Below are positions 1 to 8,363 of a DNA stretch of 50,730 nt, one piece after another. The stretch is taken from assembly GCA_019695115.1 (NCBI GenBank), contig JAIBAP010000043.1:1-50730 (forward strand). The letters are read 5' to 3'. The notes under the pieces are model-generated. The model saw nothing but the letters and a program-made list of their open reading frames with translations. It was not told the origin of the DNA and did no database searches. The stretch comes from Caldilineales bacterium. Lineage in GTDB: Bacteria; Chloroflexota; Anaerolineae; J102. A program made the translations under genes and the position numbers. Numbering within the stretch: position 1 is the first letter of the stretch; the number at the start of each line of letters is the position of its first letter.

Positions 1-231
1 CCCCACCTCCCACTCGCCGTACTCACTCTCCTGCGCCCGACCACCCTTGGCGCCGTTCTCCCATTGGCCGCGCTCGCTTTCGTCCCTCCCACTCTGCTCA
101 ACCCGGGAAACTTTGACGCTCACCCTGTGTCCAAGAGGCCATTGACCCGCCCCCCGCCTTGTGTTATCCTGCCCCCATCCTGTATACTCGTCCCCAGAGC
201 CGGGTCGCCAGACCCGGTCTCTTTTGTTGCC
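1..231 (+). promoter_or_regulatory. Leader of the alanyl-tRNA editing gene: promoter-like boxes and terminator-like hairpin
   Basis: No gene is visible before 232. Two sigma70-like pairs can be drawn: TTGACC (142-147), 17-bp spacer, TATCCT (165-170); and TTGTGT (159-164), 18-bp spacer, TATACT (183-188). Just downstream is a perfect 7-bp stem CCGGGTC/GACCCGG (200-206 with 211-217, loop GCCA). It is followed by TCTCTTTTG, like a weak intrinsic terminator, and lies only about 15 nt before the ATG at 232. It could end transcription from an upstream gene outside the window or act as a leader attenuator. No Shine-Dalgarno sequence is evident. The assignment rests on pattern only. Confidence 0.35.
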
Positions 232-1473
232 ATGAACTCATCCGTCCCTTCGACCCACAAGCTGTATTGGAGCGACCCCCAGCGCCGGCGCTTCCAGGCC
301 CGGGTGTTGGCCCGCCAGCAGGGCGAACGGCCCGCCCTCGTCCTCAACCGCACGCTGTTCTATCCCACTGGCGGCGGGCAGCCCTGCGACGAGGGCAGGC
401 TGGGCGAGGCCAGGGTGGTTGGGGTCGAGCAGGAAGACGGCCTCATCCACCATTTCGTCGATCACCTGCCCCACCCGGCGGACGAAATCAGCGGCGAGAT
501 CGACTGGCCCCGCCGCTGGGACCACATGCAGCAACACAGCGGCCAGCATCTGCTCTCGGCCGCCTTCATCGTCCAACTCGACCGCCCCACCCTCAGCTTT
601 CACCTCAGCCCGGACACCGTCACTATCGACCTGCCCGGCCCACCGCCCGACGCCGCCGCAATCGGCGACGTGCTGGCCTACGCCAACGCCATCGTGGCCG
701 AAGATCGACCCATCCACAGCTATCTCGTCGCCTCCGCCGAAGCCGCCCGCCTGCCGCTGCGCAAAGCGCCGACGGTAGAGGGGCCGGTGCGGGTGGTCGA
801 GATCGAGGGCATCGACTGGTCGGCCTGCGGCGGCACCCACGTCCGCAGCACCGCCGCCATTGGCCACCTGGCCGTCACCCGGCTAGAGCGCCGCGGCGAC
901 GCCACCCGCGTCTACTTTGCCGCCGGCGGCCGCGCCCAGGCCGACCATCTGCGCCGGCTGAGCATCACCCAGGCGCTGGCCGAGCAGTTCAGCGCTGGGA
1001 TCGATGACCTGCCGGGCCTGGTCGGCCGGCTCCGCCAGGAACTCGACCAGGCCCAGAAGGCGCTCAAGCAGGCCCAGAACCAGCTGGTGACGGCCGAGGC
1101 GGCTCGGCTGTGGGCGCAGGCCCCGGTTGAGAACGGCGCCCGCCTGATCCGCTGCCAGCCTGAGCCTGATTCCGGCCTGGACATCCGCCGCCTGCTGGCC
1201 GCGGCCCTGGCCCTGGGCGGCTGCCTGGGCGTGATCGGCCGGGCGGAAGCAGGATCGGCGCGATGGGTGGCGGGCCGCTCGGCCGAGTACGAGATCGACC
1301 TGCGCCGCCTGTTGCCCTCACTGCCCTCGCTGCCCGGTGTACGGGGCGGCGGCAGCCCCGACTTCATCCAGGGCAGCGTCGATCCGGCCGCCCTCCCCCT
1401 CTTGCTCGACACCCTTGCCCACTCCCTTACCGCCGCCCTGGCCGGCCAGACCGATGTACGAACTAGCCCCTAA
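232..1473 (+). CDS. Alanyl-tRNA editing protein (AlaX-like with DHHA1 domain)
   Basis: Trans-editing hydrolase expected to deacylate mischarged Ser- or Gly-tRNA(Ala) in the cytoplasm. The 413-residue product has the AlaRS-type editing domain. The zinc-ligand signature HSGQH is at about residues 102-106 and CGGTH at about 199-203, giving the HxxxH...CxxxH set. A coiled-coil stretch (about 260-300) follows, then a C-terminal DHHA1-like segment with GGGSPDFIQG near residue 375, so this is the long AlaX type. The open frame extends upstream to 64, but that part is low-complexity and unlike the family. The ATG at 232 gives the usual N-terminus (a Lys-Leu-Tyr-Trp type start). Its last 20 bases overlap the next gene. 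Confidence 0.9.
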   Translation: MNSSVPSTHKLYWSDPQRRRFQARVLARQQGERPALVLNRTLFYPTGGGQPCDEGRLGEARVVGVEQEDGLIHHFVDHLPHPADEISGEIDWPRRWDHMQQHSGQHLLSAAFIVQLDRPTLSFHLSPDTVTIDLPGPPPDAAAIGDVLAYANAIVAEDRPIHSYLVASAEAARLPLRKAPTVEGPVRVVEIEGIDWSACGGTHVRSTAAIGHLAVTRLERRGDATRVYFAAGGRAQADHLRRLSITQALAEQFSAGIDDLPGLVGRLRQELDQAQKALKQAQNQLVTAEAARLWAQAPVENGARLIRCQPEPDSGLDIRRLLAAALALGGCLGVIGRAEAGSARWVAGRSAEYEIDLRRLLPSLPSLPGVRGGGSPDFIQGSVDPAALPLLLDTLAHSLTAALAGQTDVRTSP

Positions 1474-2353
1474 CGTCTTTGCCGAGACGACCTACCATCA
1501 CAGCAACCCTGGTTTCGTGGTCACAGCCGACGGCGTCGTCTGTATCGACAGCCCACTGATCCCGGTCGAGGCACGCGCCTGGCGTCAGGTAATCGCCGAG
1601 ACCAGCCACGACCTGCCCATCCTCTATGTCATCGTCACCGACCACCATCGCGGCCACTGTTTGGGCAGCCAATGGCTGAGCGAGAACGTCATCGCCCACG
1701 AGCAAGCCTGGCGCCACATGCGCAATTATGGCGAGAATTTCAAACAGCGGGTGCGCGATAGCTTCAAACGCAAGCCCGAAATCCGCGCCCAATTCGACGA
1801 TCTGCGCATCGTCGTCCCCACCGTCACCTTCATCGATAACATGACCCTGGTCAGAGGCGGACCGGGCCGGCTGGGATCGGCGAACGAGGAAGGGGGGGAG
1901 CGGGAGAAAATCATCCGCATCCTGCATGTGGGCGGCCACACCCCCGCCACCTGCCTGGTGTGGTTGCCGGTGGACCGCGTGCTCTTTGCCGGCGACATCG
2001 TCTGGATCGACCAGCACCCATTCATGACCCAGGCCAATTCGGGCGAATGGCTGCTGGCGCTGGAGTACATCCGCCGTCTGCAACCGAGCTACATCGTCCC
2101 CGGCCACGGCCCCATCTGCGACCTCTCGGCCCTCGATCGTCTGACCGAGTACCTGAGCTTCCTGCGGCAACGAGCGCTCGATCTCTTCCTGGCCGGCCGC
2201 AGCAAGCAGGAGACGGCCAGCCTGCTCATCCCCGAACTCAAGCCCTGGTTCCCCATCCCGCCCGAACGTTCGCCCAAGATCGAATCGCAGATCCGCTCCG
2301 GCATCGGCCGGGTGTACGACGAACACCGCCGCCAGCATCTGGCCAGAGCTTGA
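1454..2353 (+). CDS. Metallo-beta-lactamase-fold hydrolase with variant metal motif
   Basis: A 299-residue MBL-fold protein of unknown substrate. The start at 1454 (MYELAPNVFAET) begins with the usual first strand of the fold and overlaps the previous gene by 20 bp, suggesting translational coupling. Motifs in order are TDHHRGH (about residues 62-68), GGHT (about 157-160), FAGDIVW (about 175) and PGHGP (about 215). The canonical HxHxDH motif is replaced by DHHRGH, so the first His and the Asp of the standard set are not conserved, while later His and Asp ligands are. A subset of MBL proteins carries this variant. Metal content and activity therefore cannot be assumed. Confidence 0.8.
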   Translation: MYELAPNVFAETTYHHSNPGFVVTADGVVCIDSPLIPVEARAWRQVIAETSHDLPILYVIVTDHHRGHCLGSQWLSENVIAHEQAWRHMRNYGENFKQRVRDSFKRKPEIRAQFDDLRIVVPTVTFIDNMTLVRGGPGRLGSANEEGGEREKIIRILHVGGHTPATCLVWLPVDRVLFAGDIVWIDQHPFMTQANSGEWLLALEYIRRLQPSYIVPGHGPICDLSALDRLTEYLSFLRQRALDLFLAGRSKQETASLLIPELKPWFPIPPERSPKIESQIRSGIGRVYDEHRRQHLARA

Positions 2354-2396
2354 GGCGCCTTGCGCCGCCCAGCCGCCCGGCCCCGTCTGCATCGCC

Positions 2397-3359
2397 ATGG
2401 CCCGCGCCGTCACCGCCCAAACTCGCACGCCCGCCGACGAGTTGCGCTCCCTGCTCGATCAGAGCGAGAAACTGGCCGTCAGCATGGCCGGGGCCACGCC
2501 CGCACAGGCGCGGCAGTTGTTGGCGGCGCTCGACCGCATTGTCATCCTCTTTCCCGAATTGGAAGCAGCCGGGGTGGATTTGCAGCCAGAGCGAGGCCGC
2601 TGGGAGGGCGTGCAGGGGGCGGTGCGACGCCATCGCCGCAGCCTGCTGGCCACCCTGAAGCCCGCCGGCGGGTTGGCAGTCGCCCGCGCCCAACAGCCCG
2701 CCCCTCCGCCCGCTGCCAATTGGTGGTGGCAGACCGACCGCACCCTGGCCGCCGAGACCAGACGCAAGGCGCTCACCTGGACGGCGGCCATCGGCGCCCT
2801 GGTTCTCGTCCTCGTCCTCGCCTACTGGCTCTTCAACCGCCTCTTCCCGGTCGATCCGATCGTCGCCGAGGTCTATCGCCTCCGCAATGAAGCGCAGCAG
2901 GCTTTGCTCGAGGGCGACCTGGCCTCGGCGCTGGCCGACCACGAGGCGGCTGCCGCCCTCAGCCCGGACGACCCCGAAACCCTGGCCTGGTTGGCGGCCT
3001 TGTACGACGCCTCTGGGCGAGGCGCCGACGCCGACGCCGCACAGGCGCGGCTGCGCCCCCTGCGGCCCGATTTCGAGGTCGATTCGCTGCTGGCGTCAGC
3101 CTACCTGGGCGTGCAACTGCCGGACAAGGCCAAGACCTACGTCGATCAGGCCCTGGCTGCCAACCCGGAGTACGTCATTGCCCTCATCACTGCCGCCGAC
3201 ATCAGCCAGGCGCGCGGCCAGATCCAGGAGGCCATAGCCTATCTCGAGCGCGCTGACGAAGCCGCCGGCGCCCAGAACCTCTTCCAGGAGCAGGCTGTCA
3301 TCCGTATCCGCCTTGCCCAATTGCTCCAACAGCCGTTGCTGCCCACGCCGGCGGAGTAG
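2397..3359 (+). CDS. Membrane-anchored TPR protein
   Basis: A 320-residue protein of unknown partner. An N-terminal cytoplasmic helical part (about 1-125) contains a Trp-rich NWWWQT stretch. One strongly hydrophobic membrane segment follows (about 130-150, Leu/Val-rich). The C-terminal half then carries tetratricopeptide-like helical repeats (for example the stretch around ALADHEAAAALSPDDPETLA and a later ALAANPEYVIAL). Such proteins usually scaffold protein complexes; no enzymatic motif is visible. It lies 43 bp after the MBL gene and just before the phosphoribosyltransferase gene, consistent with one operon. Confidence 0.75.
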   Translation: MARAVTAQTRTPADELRSLLDQSEKLAVSMAGATPAQARQLLAALDRIVILFPELEAAGVDLQPERGRWEGVQGAVRRHRRSLLATLKPAGGLAVARAQQPAPPPAANWWWQTDRTLAAETRRKALTWTAAIGALVLVLVLAYWLFNRLFPVDPIVAEVYRLRNEAQQALLEGDLASALADHEAAAALSPDDPETLAWLAALYDASGRGADADAAQARLRPLRPDFEVDSLLASAYLGVQLPDKAKTYVDQALAANPEYVIALITAADISQARGQIQEAIAYLERADEAAGAQNLFQEQAVIRIRLAQLLQQPLLPTPAE

Positions 3360-3391
3360 TGATTGGTAATTCATTCGATCCGAAATTCGCC

Positions 3392-3961
3392 ATGCCCCAT
3401 CCCGACCTCCTCACTCCTTACCCCGTCCAACTGGCCGGCGTGACGCGGCATCTCACGCGCGTCGAGATCGCCCCCGGCGTCGTCATCGCCATCCTCAACA
3501 TCCTCGGCGACACCGAACTGACCGAAGCGGTGGCTGCCGAACTGGTGAAGCGCCTCCCTGCCGAGACCGAGTTTCTGGTCACACCCGAAGCCAAGAGCAT
3601 TCCGCTCTGCTATGCCATGTCGGTCAAGAGCGGGCTTCCCTATGCCGTCCTGCGCAAGAGCTTCAAGCCCTACATGCTCGGCTCCATCGGCGAGGAGGTG
3701 GTCAGCATCACCACCGGCGCGCCGCAAAAGCTGTGGCTGGATGGCAAGGACATCGAGCGGGTGCGGGGCAAGCGCGTGGTCATCGTCGATGATGTGATCT
3801 CCACCGGCGGCACCCTGCGCGGGGCCAGAAGTTTGCTGGAACAAGCCGGAGCCGAGGTGATCGCCAGCGTCGCCATCCTCACCGAAGGCGACGAATCGGC
3901 CTGGCGCGACGTGATCACCCTCGGCAACCTGCCGGTCTGGTTCGACCGCCCGGCATCCTAA
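3392..3961 (+). CDS. Adenine phosphoribosyltransferase-like protein
   Basis: A purine-type phosphoribosyltransferase of 189 residues. The PRPP-binding loop VVIVDDVISTGGT lies near residue 130, with the two acidic residues followed by the STGGT phosphate loop. Upstream, YAVLRKSFKPYM resembles the APRT-family flexible-loop region. It probably converts a purine base and PRPP to the nucleotide (salvage), but base specificity cannot be read from the sequence. A GTG at 3359 would extend the frame by 11 codons and touches the previous stop. The ATG at 3392 fits the family length better, although it lacks an obvious ribosome-binding site. Confidence 0.8.
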   Translation: MPHPDLLTPYPVQLAGVTRHLTRVEIAPGVVIAILNILGDTELTEAVAAELVKRLPAETEFLVTPEAKSIPLCYAMSVKSGLPYAVLRKSFKPYMLGSIGEEVVSITTGAPQKLWLDGKDIERVRGKRVVIVDDVISTGGTLRGARSLLEQAGAEVIASVAILTEGDESAWRDVITLGNLPVWFDRPAS

Positions 3962-4003
3962 CCCGCCAACCGCGCCCCGCAAACCCGAGCGCCCCCTCCC
4001 CCC

Positions 4004-4185
4004 TCGCGTTTCACGCCTCCCGTTTCACGTTTCACGCCTCCCACCTCACGTTTCACGCCTCACGCCTCACGTTTCACGCCTCCCGTTTCACGTTTCACAC
4101 CTCCCGCCGCACACCTCACGTTTCACGCCTCCCGTTTCACGTTTCACGCCTTACGTTTCACGCAACACGGAACACGCCTCCCTCC
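4004..4185 (+). repeat. Heptamer array (TCACGTT/TCACGCC family), 26 units, before prfA
   Basis: Twenty-six consecutive 7-bp units in unbroken phase, mostly TCACGTT, TCACGCC and TCCCGTT. The array ends five cytosines before the prfA ATG at 4191, leaving no room for a normal Shine-Dalgarno sequence. The same unit family precedes the lipoprotein gene at 7656 and the CobW gene at 39541. Confidence 0.9.
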
Positions 4186-4190
4186 CCCCC

Positions 4191-5264
4191 ATGTTCGACA
4201 AACTCGACCAAATAGAAGCCCGCTACGACGCCCTCGACGCCATGATGGGCGACCCCGCCATCGCCGCCGATTACCAGGAAGCGGCGAAGTTGGCACGCGA
4301 GCAGGCCGAGTTGCGGGACATCGTCGCCAGCTATCGCCAGCTCAAGCGGGTGCTCCAGGAATTGGCCGCGGCCCGCCAGCTGCTGGAGGCCGAGGAGGAT
4401 GCTGATTTCCGGGCGCTGGCCGAGGCCGAAGTGCGCGACCTGGAGGCTGAACAGAGCCGCGTCGAGAACGATCTGCGGGCGCTGCTTCTGCCGCGCGACC
4501 CGCGCGATGCCAGGAACGTGATCGTCGAAATCCGAGCCGGGACCGGCGGCGACGAGGCCGGGCTGTTCGCCGCCGACCTCTACCGCATCGTCAACCGCTA
4601 TGCCGAAAAACGCAACTGGAAGACGGCGCTGCTTTCGAGCAGCGAGAGCGGCATCGGCGGTTTCAAGGAGGTGATCTTCGAAGTGCGCGGGGAGGGCGCT
4701 TACAGCCGGTTGAAGTACGAATCCGGCGTCCACCGCGTCCAACGCGTGCCCGAAACCGAATCTCAGGGCCGCATCCACACTTCCACTGCCACCATGGCCG
4801 TGCTGCCCGAAGCCGACGAGGTAGAGGTGAACATCGCCCCCGAAGACATCCGCATCGATGTCTACCGCGCCACCGGCCCCGGCGGCCAGAGCGTGAACAC
4901 CACCGACAGCGCCGTGCGCATCACCCACCTGCCCACCGGCCTGGTGGTGCAATGCCAGGACGAGAAAAGCCAACTCCAAAACCGCCAGCGCGCCCTTGCC
5001 ATCTTGCGCGCCCGGTTGTACGACGCCGAAATGCAGCGCCAGCACGACGCCATCAGCGCCGACCGCCGGGCGCAGGTAGGCTCGGCCGAGCGCAGCGAGA
5101 AAATCCGCACCTACAACTTTCCCCAAAACCGTGTCACCGACCATCGCGTGGGCGTCAGCATCTACAACCTGCCGGCGGTGCTGGATGGCGACCTGGATGT
5201 CTTCATCGATGAGCTGGCCGCCGCCGACCAGACGGCCCGGTTGCAGGCGGAGAGTGGGGAGTAG
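4191..5264 (+). CDS. prfA: Peptide chain release factor 1
   Basis: Class I release factor for UAA/UAG stop codons, 357 residues, the normal length. The codon-recognition motif appears as RVPETES (PxT type, Pro-Glu-Thr), and the peptidyl-tRNA hydrolysis motif [14 protein letters not shown] contains the universal GGQ. The N-terminal third is helical, as expected for domain 1. The gene is followed by prmC, whose product methylates the glutamine of this GGQ, so the pair forms a functional unit. Both ends are bounded by heptamer repeats, and the TAG stop lies inside the first downstream repeat unit. Confidence 0.97.
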   Translation: MFDKLDQIEARYDALDAMMGDPAIAADYQEAAKLAREQAELRDIVASYRQLKRVLQELAAARQLLEAEEDADFRALAEAEVRDLEAEQSRVENDLRALLLPRDPRDARNVIVEIRAGTGGDEAGLFAADLYRIVNRYAEKRNWKTALLSSSESGIGGFKEVIFEVRGEGAYSRLKYESGVHRVQRVPETESQGRIHTSTATMAVLPEADEVEVNIAPEDIRIDVYRATGPGGQSVNTTDSAVRITHLPTGLVVQCQDEKSQLQNRQRALAILRARLYDAEMQRQHDAISADRRAQVGSAERSEKIRTYNFPQNRVTDHRVGVSIYNLPAVLDGDLDVFIDELAAADQTARLQAESGE

Positions 5265-5306
5265 GAAGTAGGGAGTAGGGAGTAAGGAGTAGGAAGTAGG
5301 GAGTAG
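5258..5306 (+). repeat. Heptamer array (GGAGTAG/GAAGTAG), 7 units, containing the prfA stop codon
   Basis: Seven purine-rich 7-bp units (GGAGTAG, GAAGTAG, GGAGTAA variants). The prfA TAG stop (5262-5264) is the last three bases of unit 1. The array ends before the GGAGGA ribosome-binding site of prmC. Confidence 0.85.
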
Positions 5307-5320
5307 GAAGGTATGGAGGA

Positions 5321-6181
5321 ATGAGTAGACGGATTGCGGATGAGGTGGCGGCGGCGGCGAGGATGTTGGCCGGGGCAGGGATCGAGAGCGCCCGGCTCGA
5401 TGCCGAAGTTCTGCTGGCCCACGTTTTGGGCCGGGAACGATCCTTCCTCCTCACCCACCCCGACCTGCCCCTCACACCCAACCAGGCCACCGACTACGCC
5501 AACCTGATCCGCCGCCGCGCCGCCCGCCAGCCGCTGGCCTACCTGACCGGGCGGCGCTGGTTCTTCGGCCTGGAGTTCCTGGTGACGCCGGCCGTGCTCA
5601 TCCCCCGACCCGAGACCGAACTGCTGGTCGAGAAGGCGCTGGACTGGCTGGCAGGGCGGACGGAGGGGGCTACGGTGGTCGATGTCGGCACGGGCAGCGG
5701 AGCCATCGCCATCGCCCTGGCCGCCCACACCCCGCCCCAGGTGCGCCTCTTTGCCGTCGATTGCTCGCTGGCGGCGCTGGCAGTGGCGCAGGAAAACGCC
5801 CGCCGGCATTGCCCCGGCCGCATCAGCTTCCTCTCCGGCGACCTGCTGACCCCACTGGCCGAACCGGCCGACCTCATCCTGGCCAACCTGCCCTATGTGG
5901 CCGCAGCCGAAGGCGCCGCCCTGATGCCGGAAGTGCGCGACCACGAGCCGGCCGAGGCCCTGTTTGGCGGCGCAAATGGCCTGGCCGTGATCGAACGGCT
6001 GTTGGCCCAGGCCCCCGCCCATCTGCGGCCCGGCGGCGCTCTCTTCCTGGAGATCGGCGCCAGCCAGGGTGAGGCCGCCCTCCTGCTCGCCCGCCGCCAT
6101 TTTCCTGCCGCCCGCATCACCCTCCATCCCGACCTCGCCGGTCTCGACCGCGTGTTGGTCATTACCCAACCCACCCCCTGA
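5321..6181 (+). CDS. prmC: Release factor glutamine methyltransferase
   Basis: SAM-dependent N5-glutamine methyltransferase that modifies the GGQ motif of release factors. The 286-residue product has an N-terminal helical domain and a Rossmann methyltransferase domain with the SAM-binding motif VVDVGTGSGAIAIAL (about 125-140). The catalytic tetrapeptide is NLPY rather than the commoner NPPY, within LILANLPYVAA. A clear ribosome-binding site GGAGGA precedes the ATG. Placement directly after prfA supports the assignment over a generic HemK-like enzyme. Confidence 0.93.
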   Translation: MSRRIADEVAAAARMLAGAGIESARLDAEVLLAHVLGRERSFLLTHPDLPLTPNQATDYANLIRRRAARQPLAYLTGRRWFFGLEFLVTPAVLIPRPETELLVEKALDWLAGRTEGATVVDVGTGSGAIAIALAAHTPPQVRLFAVDCSLAALAVAQENARRHCPGRISFLSGDLLTPLAEPADLILANLPYVAAAEGAALMPEVRDHEPAEALFGGANGLAVIERLLAQAPAHLRPGGALFLEIGASQGEAALLLARRHFPAARITLHPDLAGLDRVLVITQPTP

Positions 6182-6185
6182 AGCC

Positions 6186-6998
6186 ATGCCCATCCGCCTC
6201 CTTGCCTGCGACCTCGACGGCACCCTGGCCGACCACAACGGCCACATCAGCGACGAAGCCCTGGCCGCGCTCGACCGCGCCCGCTCCGAAGGCATCCTCC
6301 TCGTCGTCGCCACCGGTCGCCTGCCCTTCGTCATCGGCCCCTTCCTCGACCGGCTGGGCGTGACCACCGAGCCGTTCATCACCGCCCAAGGCGCTTTGAT
6401 CGGCTATCGCGACGGTCGCATCCTCCGCCGGCTGACGCTCGACGCCGCCGTTGCCCGCGCCGCCGCCGCCATCGGCCGGGATCTGGGCGCGGGCATGGCC
6501 TTTTTTCACGAAGACCTGATCATCGTCGATGGCTACGCCTTTCCACCGGAACAGTACCAGGCCTGGTTTGGACAGCACGGCCGGCTGGAGCCGACGGCGG
6601 CGGCGCAGTTGGATGGAGATCTGATCAAATTCATGGCTATCCACCCCGATGTCGCGGCGGTCCCGTCACTGGTGGACGGCTTGCGGGCGGCGCTCGGCCC
6701 CCGCGCCGAGATCACCCGCTCGTGGCATCATTTCGTCGAGGGCACCTCGCCCGGCGCCGATAAAGGTGCGGCCCTGGCCTGGCTGTGCGGTCGGCTCGGC
6801 GTGGCCCAAGACGAGGTGCTGGCGATGGGCGATGGCGGCAACGATGTGACCATGCTCCGCTGGGCCGGGCAGTCGGCTACCCCGGCCAATGGCGACCCAG
6901 CCGCCCTCGCCGCTGCCGGCTGGGTGGCGCCGCCGCTGCTGCCGGAGACATCCCCGCATCCGGTGGCGGCCGGTCTGGCGCATTTTCTGGGCTGGTAG
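6186..6998 (+). CDS. HAD-superfamily phosphatase, Cof type
   Basis: A haloacid dehalogenase-like hydrolase of the Cof/sugar-phosphatase subgroup, 270 residues. Motif I is LLACDLDGTLAD at the extreme N-terminus, with nucleophile and general-acid Asp as DxD. Motif II is VVATGR. Motif IV is MGDGGNDVTML near residue 220. The large middle insert is the Cof cap domain. Substrate is unknown, most likely a sugar phosphate or flavin nucleotide. The ATG at 6186 begins 4 nt after the prmC stop; the longer open frame from 6069 overlaps prmC and is rejected. Confidence 0.88.
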   Translation: MPIRLLACDLDGTLADHNGHISDEALAALDRARSEGILLVVATGRLPFVIGPFLDRLGVTTEPFITAQGALIGYRDGRILRRLTLDAAVARAAAAIGRDLGAGMAFFHEDLIIVDGYAFPPEQYQAWFGQHGRLEPTAAAQLDGDLIKFMAIHPDVAAVPSLVDGLRAALGPRAEITRSWHHFVEGTSPGADKGAALAWLCGRLGVAQDEVLAMGDGGNDVTMLRWAGQSATPANGDPAALAAAGWVAPPLLPETSPHPVAAGLAHFLGW

Positions 6999-7008
6999 GG
7001 GGCCGAAC

Positions 7009-7344
7009 ATGACCTGGCAAACCTGGCTGCTGTTGTTGGGCGCTATCATCACCGAAGTGATCGGCACAGCGGCGCTCCGTTTCACCGATGGTTTTGCGAA
7101 ATGGCTGCCGCTGGCCGTGGTCGTCGTCGGCTACGCCGCCTCGTTCTACCTGCTGGCGCTGGTGCTCAAACAGAATGTGCCCATCGGCATCATCTACGCC
7201 ATCTGGTCGGGGATCGGCACGGTGGGGATCACGCTGGTGGGGGTGATCTTGTGGAACGAACGACTGAGCCTGGGGGCGGTGATCGGCGTCGCCCTGGTGA
7301 TCGGTGGGGTGGTGCTGATCAATCTCAACCGCCAGTCGCACTGA
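7009..7344 (+). CDS. Small multidrug resistance (SMR) transporter, EmrE-like
   Basis: A 111-residue integral membrane proton antiporter with four predicted transmembrane helices. The essential membrane glutamate is Glu16, within IITEVIGTAALRF. The TM3 motif IYAIWSGIGTVGI and the TM4 segment IGGVVLINL match EmrE-type exporters more closely than Gdx/SugE guanidinium exporters, though substrate calls within the SMR family are unreliable from sequence. It acts as a dimer; no second SMR gene is adjacent. The start at 7009 lies 10 nt after the HAD gene. Confidence 0.9.
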   Translation: MTWQTWLLLLGAIITEVIGTAALRFTDGFAKWLPLAVVVVGYAASFYLLALVLKQNVPIGIIYAIWSGIGTVGITLVGVILWNERLSLGAVIGVALVIGGVVLINLNRQSH

Positions 7345-7655
7345 CCACACCCCGCCGGGGCCGAAATCCAAGCAGCAAGCATCCTGGACGCGTTTGTAAC
7401 AGTCAACAATCAACAGTCAACAATCAACAGTCAACAATCAACAGTCAACAATCAACGGTTAACGGCCGGCTCCAATCTGATCCTGTGATCGGAGCGGCAC
7501 GTCACGCTCAGGCGGCTCGCACATAGCCCGTTCGCACGTGGGCGTGCGAACTCCGCAACAATTCACACCTCACTCCTCACGTTTCCCGCTTCACGTTTCA
7601 CGCCTCACTCCTCACGTTTCACGCCTCACGCCTCACGCCTCACGCCTCACACACC
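7345..7655 (+). repeat. 311-bp gap filled with heptamer repeats and a palindrome
   Basis: No gene. Array 1 (7397-7466) has ten 7-bp units alternating CAACAGT and CAACAAT. A perfect 9-bp inverted repeat GTTCGCACG/CGTGCGAAC (7530-7538 and 7543-7551, loop TGGG) follows, and its core recurs at 46959-46972. Array 2 (7563-7653) has thirteen units of the TCACGTT/TCACGCC family and ends two bases before the next ATG. Nothing else recognisable is present. Confidence 0.85.
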
Positions 7656-8363
7656 ATGTCCACTCACACACACCGCATCGTTCTCGTCCTTTGTCTTGCC
7701 ACTGTCTGCGTCGTCTTGCTGGCGGTCGCCGCCTGTGCTCCGGGGGGAGTGCTCCCGGCCCCGCCTGTGCCGATCACGCCCACCGCCAACATGACGGCGC
7801 CCCTCGCCGCCACGCCTTCGCCTGCCGGCGTCACACCCTCAGCCACCGCCGCGAAGACGGCCACACCCTGGCCCACCGCCGTCGCCGACCGCTGGCAGGA
7901 AGTCAATTTGTGGACGCCCTATCCTTTCACCACGCCGCTGCCGCCGTCTGCAACCACGCCCATCGATGGCCTTTACGTCTACGATGACACGGTGCACGCG
8001 CCCAGCCGCGCGCCCTGCCGCCGCTGCCCGCCCTACCCGCCCCTGGCCGGCATCTGGCGACTCAAGCTGGACAAAGGCATCTTCCGCGTCATCCATCCCA
8101 ACACCGGTTGGCGCACGCTTGGCTCGTTCGCGGTCGATGGCGACCAGATCACCTTGTTCAATGACCCCAATTGCCATCTGGCGGTGGGCGTCTTTGGCTG
8201 GCAGGCGGTCGAGGGCGGCCTGACCATGCAGTTGCAGAACGATGACTGCGAGCTGGGCACCCGCGCCCTGCTGTTCACGGGCGGCCTGTGGCAGAACTGC
8301 CAGCCCCCCAACCAGGAGGCGGCCGCCAGCGGGCACTGGAAGACGCCGTCAGGTTGCGAATGA
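7656..8363 (+). CDS. Predicted lipoprotein with lipocalin-like C-terminal region
   Basis: A 235-residue secreted protein of unknown function. The N-terminus is a lipoprotein signal peptide ending in the lipobox LAVAAC (Cys near residue 27). A Thr/Pro/Ala-rich linker (about 30-85) follows. The C-terminal 130 residues alternate short strands with paired cysteines, for example GIWRLKL, GDQITLF, DPNCHL and NDDCELG. That pattern resembles lipocalin-like extracytoplasmic domains of unknown ligand, which is a tentative fold call. Its stop overlaps the start of the next gene (ATGA), suggesting co-expression with the dehydrogenase. Confidence 0.7.
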   Translation: MSTHTHRIVLVLCLATVCVVLLAVAACAPGGVLPAPPVPITPTANMTAPLAATPSPAGVTPSATAAKTATPWPTAVADRWQEVNLWTPYPFTTPLPPSATTPIDGLYVYDDTVHAPSRAPCRRCPPYPPLAGIWRLKLDKGIFRVIHPNTGWRTLGSFAVDGDQITLFNDPNCHLAVGVFGWQAVEGGLTMQLQNDDCELGTRALLFTGGLWQNCQPPNQEAAASGHWKTPSGCE

